DNA of 64,000 nucleotides from Flavobacterium bizetiae (GCF_902804475.1 NZ_CADCSU010000078.1:26515-90514); one strand, 5' to 3'. Shown: positions 17,630 through 26,660, numbered from the stretch's first letter. Notes: generated by a model not told the origin, from the letters alone. Numbers and translations: made by a program.

Positions 17630-17680
17630 AAATCCCAAATTCCAACTTGATAACAATTGGAGTTTGGGATTTTTTTTATC
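17630..17680. terminator. Terminator after the Bat operon, same stem as 1397-1444
   Basis: AATCCCAAATTCCAA and TTGGAGTTTGGGATT form a stem flanked by A6 and T8, so it works in both directions. The stem differs from the one at 1398-1440 by only a few bases, which suggests a mobile or recurrent terminator. Confidence 0.88.
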
Positions 17681-17776
17681 AATTTGGATTTAAAAACACA
17701 TAATTGATATAAGAAATTTTAAATCACAAACCCAACCAAACTTAAATTATCTTATATCACTTATATGGTTTAGAAC

Positions 17777-18346
17777 CTAGAAATTATAAACCTTCTCAGG
17801 CGTAACACAATAATCCAACCTCACATCAGATTCAAAAACATCTTCAATCTGGTTTTCGGCTTCAAAGAACGAAAGCCCAATTTTTATGGTTTCCGGTTTA
17901 CATTCGGATAAAAATTTATCATAGAAACCTTTTCCGTAACCTACCCGATTTCCTGAAAGATCAAAAGCTAAAAGCGGCACAAAAACCACCTCAATAGTTT
18001 CTGACGGAACCGGTAAACCATTTACAGGTTCAGGAATATTGTATTCGTTTTTTTTAATTTTAGTATTGTCCGTCAATAAAAAATGCGTCATTCCGCGTGT
18101 TTCAAAATCGCTTTTCGAAACCACGATTTCTTTATCTTTTCCGGAAAGCAAATGCAAAATATATTCTGTATTTACCTCTTTTTGTTCTTCAATCGGTAAA
18201 AAAACATGATAATATGTTTTATCCCAAATGAGCAACTGAATTAGATTATTGGCTATAGCCAAACTCTTTTCTTCAAGATCATCAAGAGTAATTGCTGCAC
18301 GGAGGTTTTTGTAGTGTAAGCGTAATTCTTTTTTATTCGTCGACAT
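17777..18346 (-). CDS. 5-formyltetrahydrofolate cyclo-ligase
   Basis: 189 residues from MSTNKKELRLHYKNLR; an upstream extension to 18433 is open but would place 29 foreign residues before the family N-terminus. Conserved features: K and R in the ATP-binding N-terminus, VFVPLLAFDLSGNRVGYGKGFYDKFL (the GYGKGFYD signature), and a C-terminal VTPEKVYNF. It makes 5,10-methenyl-THF from 5-formyl-THF with ATP. Its start overlaps the end of the aspartoacylase-like gene by 14 nt. Confidence 0.9.
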   Translation of the reverse strand: MSTNKKELRLHYKNLRAAITLDDLEEKSLAIANNLIQLLIWDKTYYHVFLPIEEQKEVNTEYILHLLSGKDKEIVVSKSDFETRGMTHFLLTDNTKIKKNEYNIPEPVNGLPVPSETIEVVFVPLLAFDLSGNRVGYGKGFYDKFLSECKPETIKIGLSFFEAENQIEDVFESDVRLDYCVTPEKVYNF

Positions 18347-19313
18347 TTGAAGGGCTGTTTTTAGACATATGATAAATCGCATCGCCTTCATAAACGATAG
18401 GCGAATGATTCGCGTTAATGACAAAACCGTCATGTGGCGCTTTTACTTTCTGTTCAAATTTACCAAACGGATCTGTAATGATCGCCAAAATTGTTCCTTT
18501 CGTTACAAATTTTCCAATCAAATTATAATCGTGCAGCAAACCAGAACATTTCGCGCGCAGCCAAACCGAATATTTAATATAAATCGAAGGTTCTTTTGCA
18601 TATTCAACCACTTGTTTCGCATCAAGCATATTGAGATAATGCAATAAACGCTTCACTCCCATTACCCCTTCATTGGCAATAACATTATTAATATCTAATG
18701 ATTTTCCGCCTTCAAAAAGCAACATTTTTATATTTGCTTTTTCGCAGGTATTTCTAAAAGAACCATTAATGTTTTTAGAATATAGGGTAAACGGCGCATT
18801 AAAAACATCTGCCAGAATCTTCAATTCAGGATTATTTTCGGTAATTCTTATTTGCGGAGCATTAAATCTACTCGCGCCACCCGCATGAAAATCGACAGCA
18901 TAATCAATAATGGGTAAAACTTCGGCAACAATATGATACGCAAACCTACTGGCCAGAGAGCCCTTTTTACTTCCCGGAAAAACACGGTTTAAGTCACGCC
19001 CGTCAGGAAACTCACGCGATTTATTTACAAAACCATACATATTGATAATCGGGATACAAATAATCGTTCCTTTCGCCGGACGATTAATCTTTTTACTAAT
19101 AATCTGGCGAACAATTTCGACACCATTTATTTCGTCACCATGAATTCCGGCCGAAAATAAAACTACCGGACCTTCAATCTTTGATCGACGTACAATAACC
19201 GGAATATTTAGTTTTGTGGTCGTGTGCAACCTCGCAATTTCAACGTTTATTGTTTTGTTTTCTCCCGGCAAAATCGATTCGCCAAAAATAACCAAGGGTT
19301 TACTATTTTTCAT
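18333..19313 (-). CDS. Succinylglutamate desuccinylase/aspartoacylase family protein
   Basis: 326 residues. Zinc-peptidase-like core with HGDEINGVEI (His58, Glu61), GRDLNRVFPG, and DFHAGG (third metal ligand His). LLFEGGKS supplies the catalytic Glu region. The C-terminus has a biotinyl/lipoyl-like beta segment (KVKAPHDGFVINANHSPIVYEGDAIYHM). Such proteins are often found beside RimK ligases; none is nearby here. It is translationally coupled to the cyclo-ligase. Confidence 0.87.
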   Translation of the reverse strand: MKNSKPLVIFGESILPGENKTINVEIARLHTTTKLNIPVIVRRSKIEGPVVLFSAGIHGDEINGVEIVRQIISKKINRPAKGTIICIPIINMYGFVNKSREFPDGRDLNRVFPGSKKGSLASRFAYHIVAEVLPIIDYAVDFHAGGASRFNAPQIRITENNPELKILADVFNAPFTLYSKNINGSFRNTCEKANIKMLLFEGGKSLDINNVIANEGVMGVKRLLHYLNMLDAKQVVEYAKEPSIYIKYSVWLRAKCSGLLHDYNLIGKFVTKGTILAIITDPFGKFEQKVKAPHDGFVINANHSPIVYEGDAIYHMSKNSPSNVDE

Positions 19314-19358
19314 GTAGAATTATAAAATCTAAATATAGAAATTATTCTTTTGATTTCG

Positions 19359-19366
19359 TAAATTTG
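19359..19366 (+). promoter_or_regulatory. Putative -7 element (TAAATTTG) for uvrC
   Basis: TAAATTTG fits the consensus and lies just before the long inverted repeat at 19381. Transcription would start near 19373, putting the whole hairpin at the very 5' end of the mRNA. Confidence 0.45.
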
Positions 19367-19380
19367 AAACTAAATCAGTA

Positions 19381-19432
19381 TTAAGCTTTTTTTCAGAATC
19401 TAAATGATTTTAGATTCTGAAAAAAAGCTTAA
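19381..19432. repeat. Perfect 24-bp inverted repeat with a 4-nt loop upstream of uvrC
   Basis: Arms 19381-19404 and 19409-19432 are exact complements around the loop TGAT. They contain a CAGAATCTAAA core plus T7/A7 tracts and GCTTAA ends. It lies between divergent genes, 24 nt before the uvrC ATG, so it is not a terminator of either. Confidence 0.9.
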
Positions 19433-19456
19433 CAGATACTTCAGAAACAAAACAGA

Positions 19457-21250
19457 ATGCAAAAACCGTCTTTAGATCTTCAAATTCAAACTTTACCGGA
19501 CAATCCTGGTGTGTATCAGTATTACGATAAAGAGGGAAAGATCTTATATGTTGGAAAAGCCAAAAATTTAAAAAAAAGGGTTTCCTCCTACTTCAATAAA
19601 ATTCACGATACGGCCAAGACAAATGTATTGGTCAAGAAAATTGTAACCATAAAGCACATCGTTGTCCCTACCGAAACCGATGCTCTTTTATTAGAAAACA
19701 ATTTAATAAAAACCCTACAGCCACGATACAATGTATTGCTTCGTGATGATAAAAGTTATCCTTGGATTTGTATTAAAAGAGAACCTTTTTCGAGAATATT
19801 TTCGACCAGACGAATGGTCAAAGACGGCTCAGAATATTTTGGGCCTTACACGAGTTTCAAAACCGTACATACGATTTTGGAATTAATCAAAGAATTGTAT
19901 CCGCTCAGAACCTGCAATTTTGATTTAAGCAAATCGAATATCGATTCAGGCAAATTCAAAGTTTGTCTCGAATACCATATTGGCAATTGCAAAGGTCCGT
20001 GCGAAGGTTTAGAACCGCTCGAAGAATACCAAAGACAAGTCGATGCGATCCGCGAAATCCTGAAAGGGAATTTTAAAGAAAGTATGAAAGATTTTAAGCG
20101 ATTAATGAATCAATACGCACAAGATTTACGTTTTGAAGAAGCTCAGAAAATCAAAGAAAAAATAGAAGTTCTCGAAAATTACCAATCGCGATCTACCATT
20201 GTAAACCCAAAGATTACCAATATCGATGTATTTTCAATCGTGTCTGACGAAAGTGCCGCTTATGTAAACTTTCTTCAAATTTCGCACGGATCGATCATTC
20301 GTTCACATACTTTAGAAATGAAGAAAAAACTGGACGAAACCGACGAAGAATTATTAGAATTGGCGATTATCGAACTTCGTGAACGTTTTCAGTTACTATC
20401 AAAAGAAATCATTGTTCCGTTCGAAATCGATTTGGGCGAAAACATCAAAACAACCGTTCCGCAGCTTGGCGATAAAAAGCAAATATTAGATTTATCCATT
20501 CGTAACGCCAAGTTTTACAGAATCGAACAACTAAAACAATTGCAAATTGTAGATCCTGATCGACACACCAATCGCATCATGGCGCAAATGCAAAAAGATT
20601 TACGCCTTCACGTCGAGCCGCGCCACATAGAATGTTTTGATAACTCGAATATTCAGGGAACAAATCCTGTTGCGGCCTGCGTAGTTTTTAAAGACGGAAA
20701 AGCCAGCAAAAAAGATTACCGACATTTTAATGTAAAAACTGTCGAAGGTCCCGACGATTTCGCCTCGATGACCGAAATTGTCTATCGCCGCTACAAAAGA
20801 TTATTAGACGAAAACCAACCTTTGCCACAACTTATCATTATAGATGGTGGAAAAGGACAACTTTCTGCCGCCTTAAAAAGTATAGATGCATTAGAATTAA
20901 GAGGTAAAATTGCCATAATCGGGATCGCAAAACGTCTCGAAGAATTATTTTATCCCGGAGATTCTATCCCATTATATCTAGATAAAAAATCCGAAACCTT
21001 AAAAGTAATTCAGCAATTACGAAACGAGGCCCATAGATTCGGGATCACATTTCATCGTGACAAACGTAGCAAAGCAGCATTAAATTCATCAGTAGAAAGC
21101 ATTCCCGGCATTGGCGAAAAAACCATGCTAACATTAATACAACATTTCAAAAGTGTTAAAAGATTGAAACTCGCAACCGAAAAAGAAATATCTGACGTCA
21201 TAGGAGTATCAAAAGCCAAAAAAATTGTCGACTTTTACAAAACCAACTAG
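19457..21250 (+). CDS. uvrC: Excinuclease ABC subunit C
   Basis: 597 residues, full length. N-terminal GIY-YIG nuclease (PGVYQYYDKEGKILYVGKAKNLKKRV split across about 17-41), a Cys-containing linker (CLEYHIGNCKGPC), UVR motif (LRFEEAQKIKEKIEVLENY), RNase H-like 5' nuclease (HIECFDNSNIQGT, IIDGGKGQLSAA), and C-terminal helix-hairpin-helix (SIPGIGEKTMLTL). It makes both incisions in nucleotide excision repair with UvrAB. A terminator-like stem lies 70 nt downstream, inside the annotated start of the next gene. Confidence 0.97.
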   Translation: MQKPSLDLQIQTLPDNPGVYQYYDKEGKILYVGKAKNLKKRVSSYFNKIHDTAKTNVLVKKIVTIKHIVVPTETDALLLENNLIKTLQPRYNVLLRDDKSYPWICIKREPFSRIFSTRRMVKDGSEYFGPYTSFKTVHTILELIKELYPLRTCNFDLSKSNIDSGKFKVCLEYHIGNCKGPCEGLEPLEEYQRQVDAIREILKGNFKESMKDFKRLMNQYAQDLRFEEAQKIKEKIEVLENYQSRSTIVNPKITNIDVFSIVSDESAAYVNFLQISHGSIIRSHTLEMKKKLDETDEELLELAIIELRERFQLLSKEIIVPFEIDLGENIKTTVPQLGDKKQILDLSIRNAKFYRIEQLKQLQIVDPDRHTNRIMAQMQKDLRLHVEPRHIECFDNSNIQGTNPVAACVVFKDGKASKKDYRHFNVKTVEGPDDFASMTEIVYRRYKRLLDENQPLPQLIIIDGGKGQLSAALKSIDALELRGKIAIIGIAKRLEELFYPGDSIPLYLDKKSETLKVIQQLRNEAHRFGITFHRDKRSKAALNSSVESIPGIGEKTMLTLIQHFKSVKRLKLATEKEISDVIGVSKAKKIVDFYKTN

Positions 21251-21259
21251 TTATTTTTT

Positions 21260-23629
21260 ATGCGCCCAATCCAGCTGTCCATTTCAAATACTCGGTCAAA
21301 ACGATTTTTTTCTATTGCAAAAAAAGGAGCTTCTAAAGTCGCTCTTTTTTTACAAGAAAAAATATCGTTTTGTCTCTCGCAGTTTTTCATTTCCATCTGG
21401 GGCGTGCAGTTGGTGCTTTTCACACTTTTATTTTTCAATACACAAAATTCCTTTTCACAAGAAAATAGCGAAAACGCAAAACAAGACGAAGTCAAAAGAC
21501 CAAAAATTGGTTTGGTATTAAGTGGTGGTGGTGCAAAAGGATTTGCCCATATCGGAGTGTTGAAAGTTTTAGAAGAGGCTGGAATCAAAATCGACTATAT
21601 TGGTGGAACCAGTATGGGATCGATCATTGGCGGACTTTACGCTTCCGGTTACAACGCTTCTCAAATTGACTCGATTTTCAAAAGAACCAATTTCGACGAA
21701 TTGATTAACGACTACATTCCGCGTTCTTCAAAAAACTTTTACGGCAAAAAAAATGACGAATTATACGCCATAGTTTTACCCTTCAGTAATTTTAGAGTCG
21801 GAATTCCTGAGGCACTCTCAAAAGGAATGTACAATTACAATTTATTAAGCAGTCTTACCCGCAACGTACGTCATGTACGCGACTTCAATAAACTTCCAAC
21901 ACCGTTTCTTTGTATTGGTACCAATATCGAAACCGGCGAAGAAGTTTTACTAAACAAAGGAAACTTAGTTCAGGCCATGATGGCAAGTGCCGCATTCCCG
22001 TCGCTATTTACTCCCGTAGAAATCGATGGCAATTTATTAGTCGATGGTGGTGTAGTCAATAATTATCCTATACAAGAAGTTCGCAATCTTGGCGCTGACA
22101 TTATTATTGGTGTCGACGTTCAGGATGATTTAATGAAACGAAAAAACCTGAAAAACGCGACCCGAATATTGGTTCAGATCACAAATTTGCAATCTATCGA
22201 TAAGATGAAAAGCAAAATAAAAAACACTGATGTTTACATCAAACCCGACATTCGTGATTATGGCGTAATTTCATTTGATAAAGGTGAAGAAATTATCAGA
22301 AAAGGTGAAGAAGCAGCTTTTGCCGTTTACGAAAAAATCAAAACATTAGTCAATGAAGACAATTTTTACAAAAAACCAAAACTAAAAATTGCTACTGACA
22401 CCCTCGAAATCGAAAAAATAAACAGTGACAGATTAGACAATTATACCAGAGAATACATTCGCGGAAAATTACGTTTCAAACCCGGAAGCACCATAACCTA
22501 TGATGATCTTAAAACAGGAATCAATAATTTAAATGCGACCCAAAACTTTAGCACCATTTCTTATTGCCTGCAACCAGACGGCACAAAAGACGATCTTGAT
22601 TTGGTTTTAAAAGAAAATCCAACACAAACATTCCTTAAACTTGGGCTTCACTACGACGGACTTTACAAAAGTGCTATTTTACTGAATCTTACCCATAAAA
22701 AAACATTTCTAAAAAATGATATAACATCGCTTGACATCATTCTTGGTGATAATTTCAGATACGATTTAAATTATTATGTCGAAAATGGTTTCAACATAAG
22801 CTTTGGCTTTCGATCAAGATTAAATCAATTCAATCGAAATGTAACAACAAGCATCAGTAGCCTTTTCGCAGAAAATCAAGCCCTAAATTTAATCAATGTT
22901 GATTTTTTAGATCTTACCAATCAGGCTTATTTTCAAACCATCTTTGTACAAAAGTTTTTAATGGGCGGAGGTCTAGAATATAAATACCTTAAAATAAACT
23001 CGCCAACACTTTCTAACACAGAAAATATTATCGAGAAAAGTAATTATTTCAGCCTTTTTGGATATTTAAAATACGATTCGTTTGATAATAAATATTTCCC
23101 TCACACTGGTTTATATTTCTCCGGAGATTTACAAACTTATTTAGCATCATCAGATTACACCAAACAATTCCAGCCTTTCTCTATTGCAAAAGCCGAAATT
23201 GCCATTGCAAGAACCCTATTCAGAAAAGCCACAATAAAAATTGGAGCAGATGCCGGATTTAATATTGGCAGCGACAGCGTTCCGTTCTTTGATTTTATAT
23301 TAGGAGGTTACGGGTACAGCAAAATCAACAACTTCAATTACTTTTACGGATACGACTTTTTAAGTATCGCCGGAAACAGTTTCTTAAAAGCCGACATTAC
23401 TTTAGATTATGAAATCCTAAAAAAGAACCACGTTAACCTTTCTGCCAATTTTGCCAACTTAGGCGACGATATTTTCACAAGTGTCGACTGGGTTTCAATG
23501 CCTAAATATTCCGGATATGCCGTAGGTTACGGACTAGAAACCATTATTGGCCCAATCGAAATCAAACAATCTTGGTCTCCTCAAATGTCAAAAAGCTTTA
23601 CCTGGTTTAGTATCGGATTCCATTTCTAA
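21260..23629 (+). CDS. Patatin-like phospholipase fused to an outer-membrane barrel
   Basis: 789 residues from the ATG at 21260, the only ATG before the patatin domain. The domain starts at IGLVLSGGGAKGFAHIGVL (oxyanion hole GGGAKG), has nucleophile elbow GTSMG and catalytic DGG (LLVDGGVVNNYP). A POTRA-like segment (about 385-450) and a BamA/TamA-type C-terminal barrel ending in FSIGFHF follow, as in PlpD-type proteins. The signal peptide (LFTLLFFNTQNSFSQ) lies near residue 50-67, so a GTG start at 21404 is plausible. Start uncertain, family secure. Confidence 0.88.
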   Translation: MRPIQLSISNTRSKRFFSIAKKGASKVALFLQEKISFCLSQFFISIWGVQLVLFTLLFFNTQNSFSQENSENAKQDEVKRPKIGLVLSGGGAKGFAHIGVLKVLEEAGIKIDYIGGTSMGSIIGGLYASGYNASQIDSIFKRTNFDELINDYIPRSSKNFYGKKNDELYAIVLPFSNFRVGIPEALSKGMYNYNLLSSLTRNVRHVRDFNKLPTPFLCIGTNIETGEEVLLNKGNLVQAMMASAAFPSLFTPVEIDGNLLVDGGVVNNYPIQEVRNLGADIIIGVDVQDDLMKRKNLKNATRILVQITNLQSIDKMKSKIKNTDVYIKPDIRDYGVISFDKGEEIIRKGEEAAFAVYEKIKTLVNEDNFYKKPKLKIATDTLEIEKINSDRLDNYTREYIRGKLRFKPGSTITYDDLKTGINNLNATQNFSTISYCLQPDGTKDDLDLVLKENPTQTFLKLGLHYDGLYKSAILLNLTHKKTFLKNDITSLDIILGDNFRYDLNYYVENGFNISFGFRSRLNQFNRNVTTSISSLFAENQALNLINVDFLDLTNQAYFQTIFVQKFLMGGGLEYKYLKINSPTLSNTENIIEKSNYFSLFGYLKYDSFDNKYFPHTGLYFSGDLQTYLASSDYTKQFQPFSIAKAEIAIARTLFRKATIKIGADAGFNIGSDSVPFFDFILGGYGYSKINNFNYFYGYDFLSIAGNSFLKADITLDYEILKKNHVNLSANFANLGDDIFTSVDWVSMPKYSGYAVGYGLETIIGPIEIKQSWSPQMSKSFTWFSIGFHF
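21319..21351 (+). terminator. Terminator-like stem after uvrC
   Basis: GAGC and GCTC, 10 nt apart, are flanked by A7 and T7. It looks like the uvrC terminator but lies within the N-terminal codons of the patatin ORF as opened from 21260. Confidence 0.5.
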
Positions 23630-23937
23630 TACTAATCAATAAAAACATCACCCTAATAAAGAGCTAAGAAATTTACGATAAAAATATTTTTAATGTTTTT
23701 TTAGCGTTAATAATTGATACAATATATAATTTAAATCAATAAAAATTACGACATTTGTTATAATGAAAACAAAATGGACAGGTTTATTAGAGTATCTTCA
23801 ATTCCTTATCAAGAGAAATCCTGAGTAAAACTACCGAATTGAGATAATTAGTCAGTGGCAACATTGAGCTAATTATCTGTTCAAACAATTCAAATTTTTC
23901 GAATTATCTAATTTACAAATTATCTAATAGAAAAGCC
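23630..23937. other. 308-bp intergenic region upstream of hmgA
   Basis: Holds a 21-codon ORF (23763-23828, listed separately) and a 10-bp inverted repeat, AGATAATTAG (23842-23851) with CTAATTATCT (23869-23878). No canonical terminator after the patatin gene was found. Confidence 0.55.
23763..23828 (+). CDS. Possible 21-residue leader peptide upstream of hmgA
   Basis: ATG to TAA encodes MKTKWTGLLEYLQFLIKRNP plus a final Glu. It is followed 13 nt later by the inverted repeat at 23842-23878. The position ahead of aromatic-catabolism genes suggests a leader, but it holds only one Trp, one Tyr and one Phe, so classical attenuation is not supported. It may not be translated. Confidence 0.3.
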   Translation: MKTKWTGLLEYLQFLIKRNPE

Positions 23938-25095
23938 ATGCCATTATATCATAAACTCGGAGACTTTCCTCAAAAAAGACACACCCAATTCGAAAAACCT
24001 AACGGAGGTTTTTACTACGAACAATTATTTGGTACCGAAGGTTTTCACGGACATTCGTCATTATCTTATCATGTTCACAGACCAACACAGGTTAAAGAAA
24101 TTTTAAACTCTTATTCGGTTGAACCAAAAATTGCAATCGGAAAAAATATAAAATCATTACTTTTTAAAGGTTTCGAATTGAAACCAGAAAACGATTTTCT
24201 GGACAGCCGCAAAGCAATGTTAGTCAACAAAGACTGCATTATTGGTTTGGCAGCTCCAAAAGAATCACTTCGAAATTATTTCTACAAAAATGCCGATGCT
24301 GATGAAATGCTTTTCATCCATAAAGGAAAAGGAAAATTAAGAACCATGCTTGGGAATATTCCGTTTGAATATGGAGATTATCTTATTATTCCAAGAGGTA
24401 TTATTTACCAAATCGATTTCGAAACCACAGAAAACAGACTTTTTTACGTAGAATCTTACTCCCCTTTTTACACTCCAAAACGTTATAAAAACCAATCAGG
24501 TCAGCATTTAGAACATTCGCCATTTTGCGAACGCGATTTTATTTTGCCAAACGAATTGGAAACACATGACGAAAAAGGTGATTTTTTAATTAAAATCAAA
24601 AAAGAAGGCATGATTCACGAAGTTGTCTATGCCACACATCCTTTTGACGTTGTGGGCTGGGACGGATATAATTTCCCATACGGATTTTCAATTCACAATT
24701 TCGAACCTATAACCGGACGAGTTCACCAACCGCCTCCGGTACACCAAACATTTGAAACGGCCACTTTTGTCGTTTGTTCCTTCTGCCCGAGACTTTACGA
24801 TTATCACCCGAAAGCAATTCCGGCGCCATACAATCATAGCAATATAGATTCTGACGAAGTACTATATTATGTTGATGGTGATTTTATGAGTCGTAATAAT
24901 ATCGAGCAGGGACATATCACTTTACACCCAAAAGGAATTCCCCATGGTCCCGCACCAGGCGCAATGGAACGTAGTATTGGTCATAAAGAAACCCACGAAT
25001 TAGCCGTTATGGTTGATACTTTCAGACCTTTAATGGTTACGGAAGAAGCGATGGGATTGGACGATGGTCAGTATTACAAATCTTGGTGCGAATAA
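23938..25095 (+). CDS. hmgA: Homogentisate 1,2-dioxygenase
   Basis: 385 residues, cupin-type ring-opening dioxygenase. FHGHSSLSYHVHRPTQV near the N-terminus, then GWDGYNFPYGFSIHNFEP, PPVHQTFE and YNHSNIDSDEVLYY, and HPKGIPHGP hold the substrate His and the Fe(II) His/Glu ligands. It converts homogentisate to maleylacetoacetate in tyrosine degradation, directly after HppD, whose gene is the next one downstream. Confidence 0.95.
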   Translation: MPLYHKLGDFPQKRHTQFEKPNGGFYYEQLFGTEGFHGHSSLSYHVHRPTQVKEILNSYSVEPKIAIGKNIKSLLFKGFELKPENDFLDSRKAMLVNKDCIIGLAAPKESLRNYFYKNADADEMLFIHKGKGKLRTMLGNIPFEYGDYLIIPRGIIYQIDFETTENRLFYVESYSPFYTPKRYKNQSGQHLEHSPFCERDFILPNELETHDEKGDFLIKIKKEGMIHEVVYATHPFDVVGWDGYNFPYGFSIHNFEPITGRVHQPPPVHQTFETATFVVCSFCPRLYDYHPKAIPAPYNHSNIDSDEVLYYVDGDFMSRNNIEQGHITLHPKGIPHGPAPGAMERSIGHKETHELAVMVDTFRPLMVTEEAMGLDDGQYYKSWCE

Positions 25096-25110
25096 ATTTC
25101 ACTTTCGATC

Positions 25111-25198
25111 TAACCGCAAAGTTCGCAAGGATTTTACGCAAAGATCGCAATGAAAACTTAGCGAACCTTGCGATTTGCCTTTGCGCACTTTGCGGTTA
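25111..25198. repeat. Inverted repeat, family CGCAAAG, between hmgA and hppD
   Basis: TAACCGCAAAGT (25111-25122) is exactly complementary to 25187-25198. Inside are TCGCAAGG and CCTTGCGA plus further GCAAAG/CTTTGCG words. A related element lies at 49563-49687. Confidence 0.8.
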
Positions 25199-25266
25199 AA
25201 CAAAAATCTTAAAACAACATTTCGGCAAACCAAATAAACGATTTACCGATTAAACAAATAAACATC

Positions 25267-26427
25267 ATGTCAAAAGAAGTAAAATCAGTAGAATACGGAT
25301 TAGAAAAAATCTTCGAGGGAGCACAAGATTTCCTTCCGTTATTAGGAACAGATTATGTAGAGTTCTACGTAGGGAATGCAAAACAATCTGCACATTATTA
25401 TAAAACCGCTTTCGGATATCAGTCATTGGCTTATGCAGGATTAGAAACCGGAGTAAAAGACAGAGCATCTTATGTTTTGAAACAAGATAAAATCAGAATT
25501 GTTTTAACAACACCATTAACGCAAGATTCACCAATTCATGAACATCTAAAAAAACATGGAGATGGTGTAAAAGTTGCTGCTCTTTGGGTTGAAGATGCCA
25601 GAAGCGCTTACGAAGAAACCATGAAACGTGGCGCTCGCTCATTTATGGAACCAACCGTAGAAAGCGATGAATTTGGAGAAGTAGTTCGTTCAGGAATTTA
25701 TACTTACGGAGAAACAGTACATATTTTTGTAGAAAGAAAAAACTATAACGGTGTTTTCTTACCTGGTTACAAAGAATGGAAATCAGATTACAATCCTGAA
25801 CCAACAGGTTTAAAATACATCGACCACATGGTGGGAAATGTGGGCTGGAACGAAATGAATACGTGGGTAAAATTCTACGAAGAAGTAATGGGATTTGTAA
25901 ATTTCCTATCATTTGATGACAAACAAATTACCACAGAATACTCTGCATTGATGAGTAAAGTAATGTCTAACGGAAACGGAAGAATTAAATTCCCTATTAA
26001 TGAACCAGCCGAAGGAAAGAAAAAATCGCAAATTGAAGAATATCTTGATTTTTACGGTGGACCCGGAATTCAGCACATTGCCATTGCAACAGATGATATC
26101 ATTAAAACAGTATCACAACTAAAAGCGCGTGGAGTTGAATTTTTATCTGCTCCTCCTCATACCTATTACCAAGCAATTCCTGAAAGATTGGGCGTTCATA
26201 TGGATATGATGAAAGAAGATATAAACGAAATAGAAAAGTTAGCCATTATGGTAGATGCCGACGAAGATGGTTACCTATTACAAATTTTTACGAAGCCAGT
26301 TCAAGACAGACCAACGCTTTTTTTCGAAATTATTCAACGAATGGGAGCAAAAGGATTTGGCGCAGGGAACTTTAAAGCCCTTTTTGAGTCGATTGAAAGA
26401 GAACAAGAATTGAGAGGAACATTATAA
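25267..26427 (+). CDS. hppD: 4-hydroxyphenylpyruvate dioxygenase
   Basis: 386 residues with two vicinal-oxygen-chelate domains. Fe(II) ligands are in YIDHMVGNV, GIQHIAIATDD and FFEIIQRMGAKGFGAGNF (Glu). The C-terminus GFGAGNFKALFESIE is the conserved lid helix. It converts 4-hydroxyphenylpyruvate to homogentisate, the substrate of the upstream gene product. Probably co-transcribed with hmgA despite the 171-bp repeat-filled spacer. Confidence 0.96.
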   Translation: MSKEVKSVEYGLEKIFEGAQDFLPLLGTDYVEFYVGNAKQSAHYYKTAFGYQSLAYAGLETGVKDRASYVLKQDKIRIVLTTPLTQDSPIHEHLKKHGDGVKVAALWVEDARSAYEETMKRGARSFMEPTVESDEFGEVVRSGIYTYGETVHIFVERKNYNGVFLPGYKEWKSDYNPEPTGLKYIDHMVGNVGWNEMNTWVKFYEEVMGFVNFLSFDDKQITTEYSALMSKVMSNGNGRIKFPINEPAEGKKKSQIEEYLDFYGGPGIQHIAIATDDIIKTVSQLKARGVEFLSAPPHTYYQAIPERLGVHMDMMKEDINEIEKLAIMVDADEDGYLLQIFTKPVQDRPTLFFEIIQRMGAKGFGAGNFKALFESIEREQELRGTL

Positions 26428-26536
26428 AATCGTAATATTATTGCATTATACAGTATAATTCTCGGTAAAACGATGGTTTTTATGCAAATGTTATGTTAAA
26501 CTTGCCTTTTGTTATTTCTTTTTTGAATTTTCTACA

Positions 26537-26660
26537 TATCTTTGCACTCGCAAATCAAGAAGGGGTGGTTTCCTTCTGAATTGATATAAATTTCATAATT
26601 TATAGTTTTTTGGTTAGTTAATAGCATAAAAACTCAGTCATTCCTTGACTGAGTTTTTTT
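26537..26660 (+). ncRNA. Candidate small RNA (promoter -7 at 26537, terminator at 26630)
   Basis: TATCTTTG (26537-26544) fits TAnnTTTG. About 85 nt downstream, AAACTCAGTCA / TGACTGAGTTT (26630-26656) followed by T7 is a strong terminator. The predicted transcript of about 110 nt starts near 26550 and holds the hairpin AGAAGG...CCTTCT. It contains no convincing ORF. It could instead be the 3' end of the hppD mRNA. The 6S-Flavo class is one family worth testing; I cannot assign it. Confidence 0.5.
26630..26660 (+). terminator. Rho-independent terminator
   Basis: 11-bp stem AAACTCAGTCA / TGACTGAGTTT, loop TTCCT, then a T7 tail. It ends either the hppD transcript or the candidate sRNA. Confidence 0.92.

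Noticed and set aside
18347..18433. 29-residue N-terminal extension of 5-formyl-THF cyclo-ligase
   Set aside because: It lies within the upstream aspartoacylase gene and does not resemble the family; the ATG at 18346 fits the known N-terminus.
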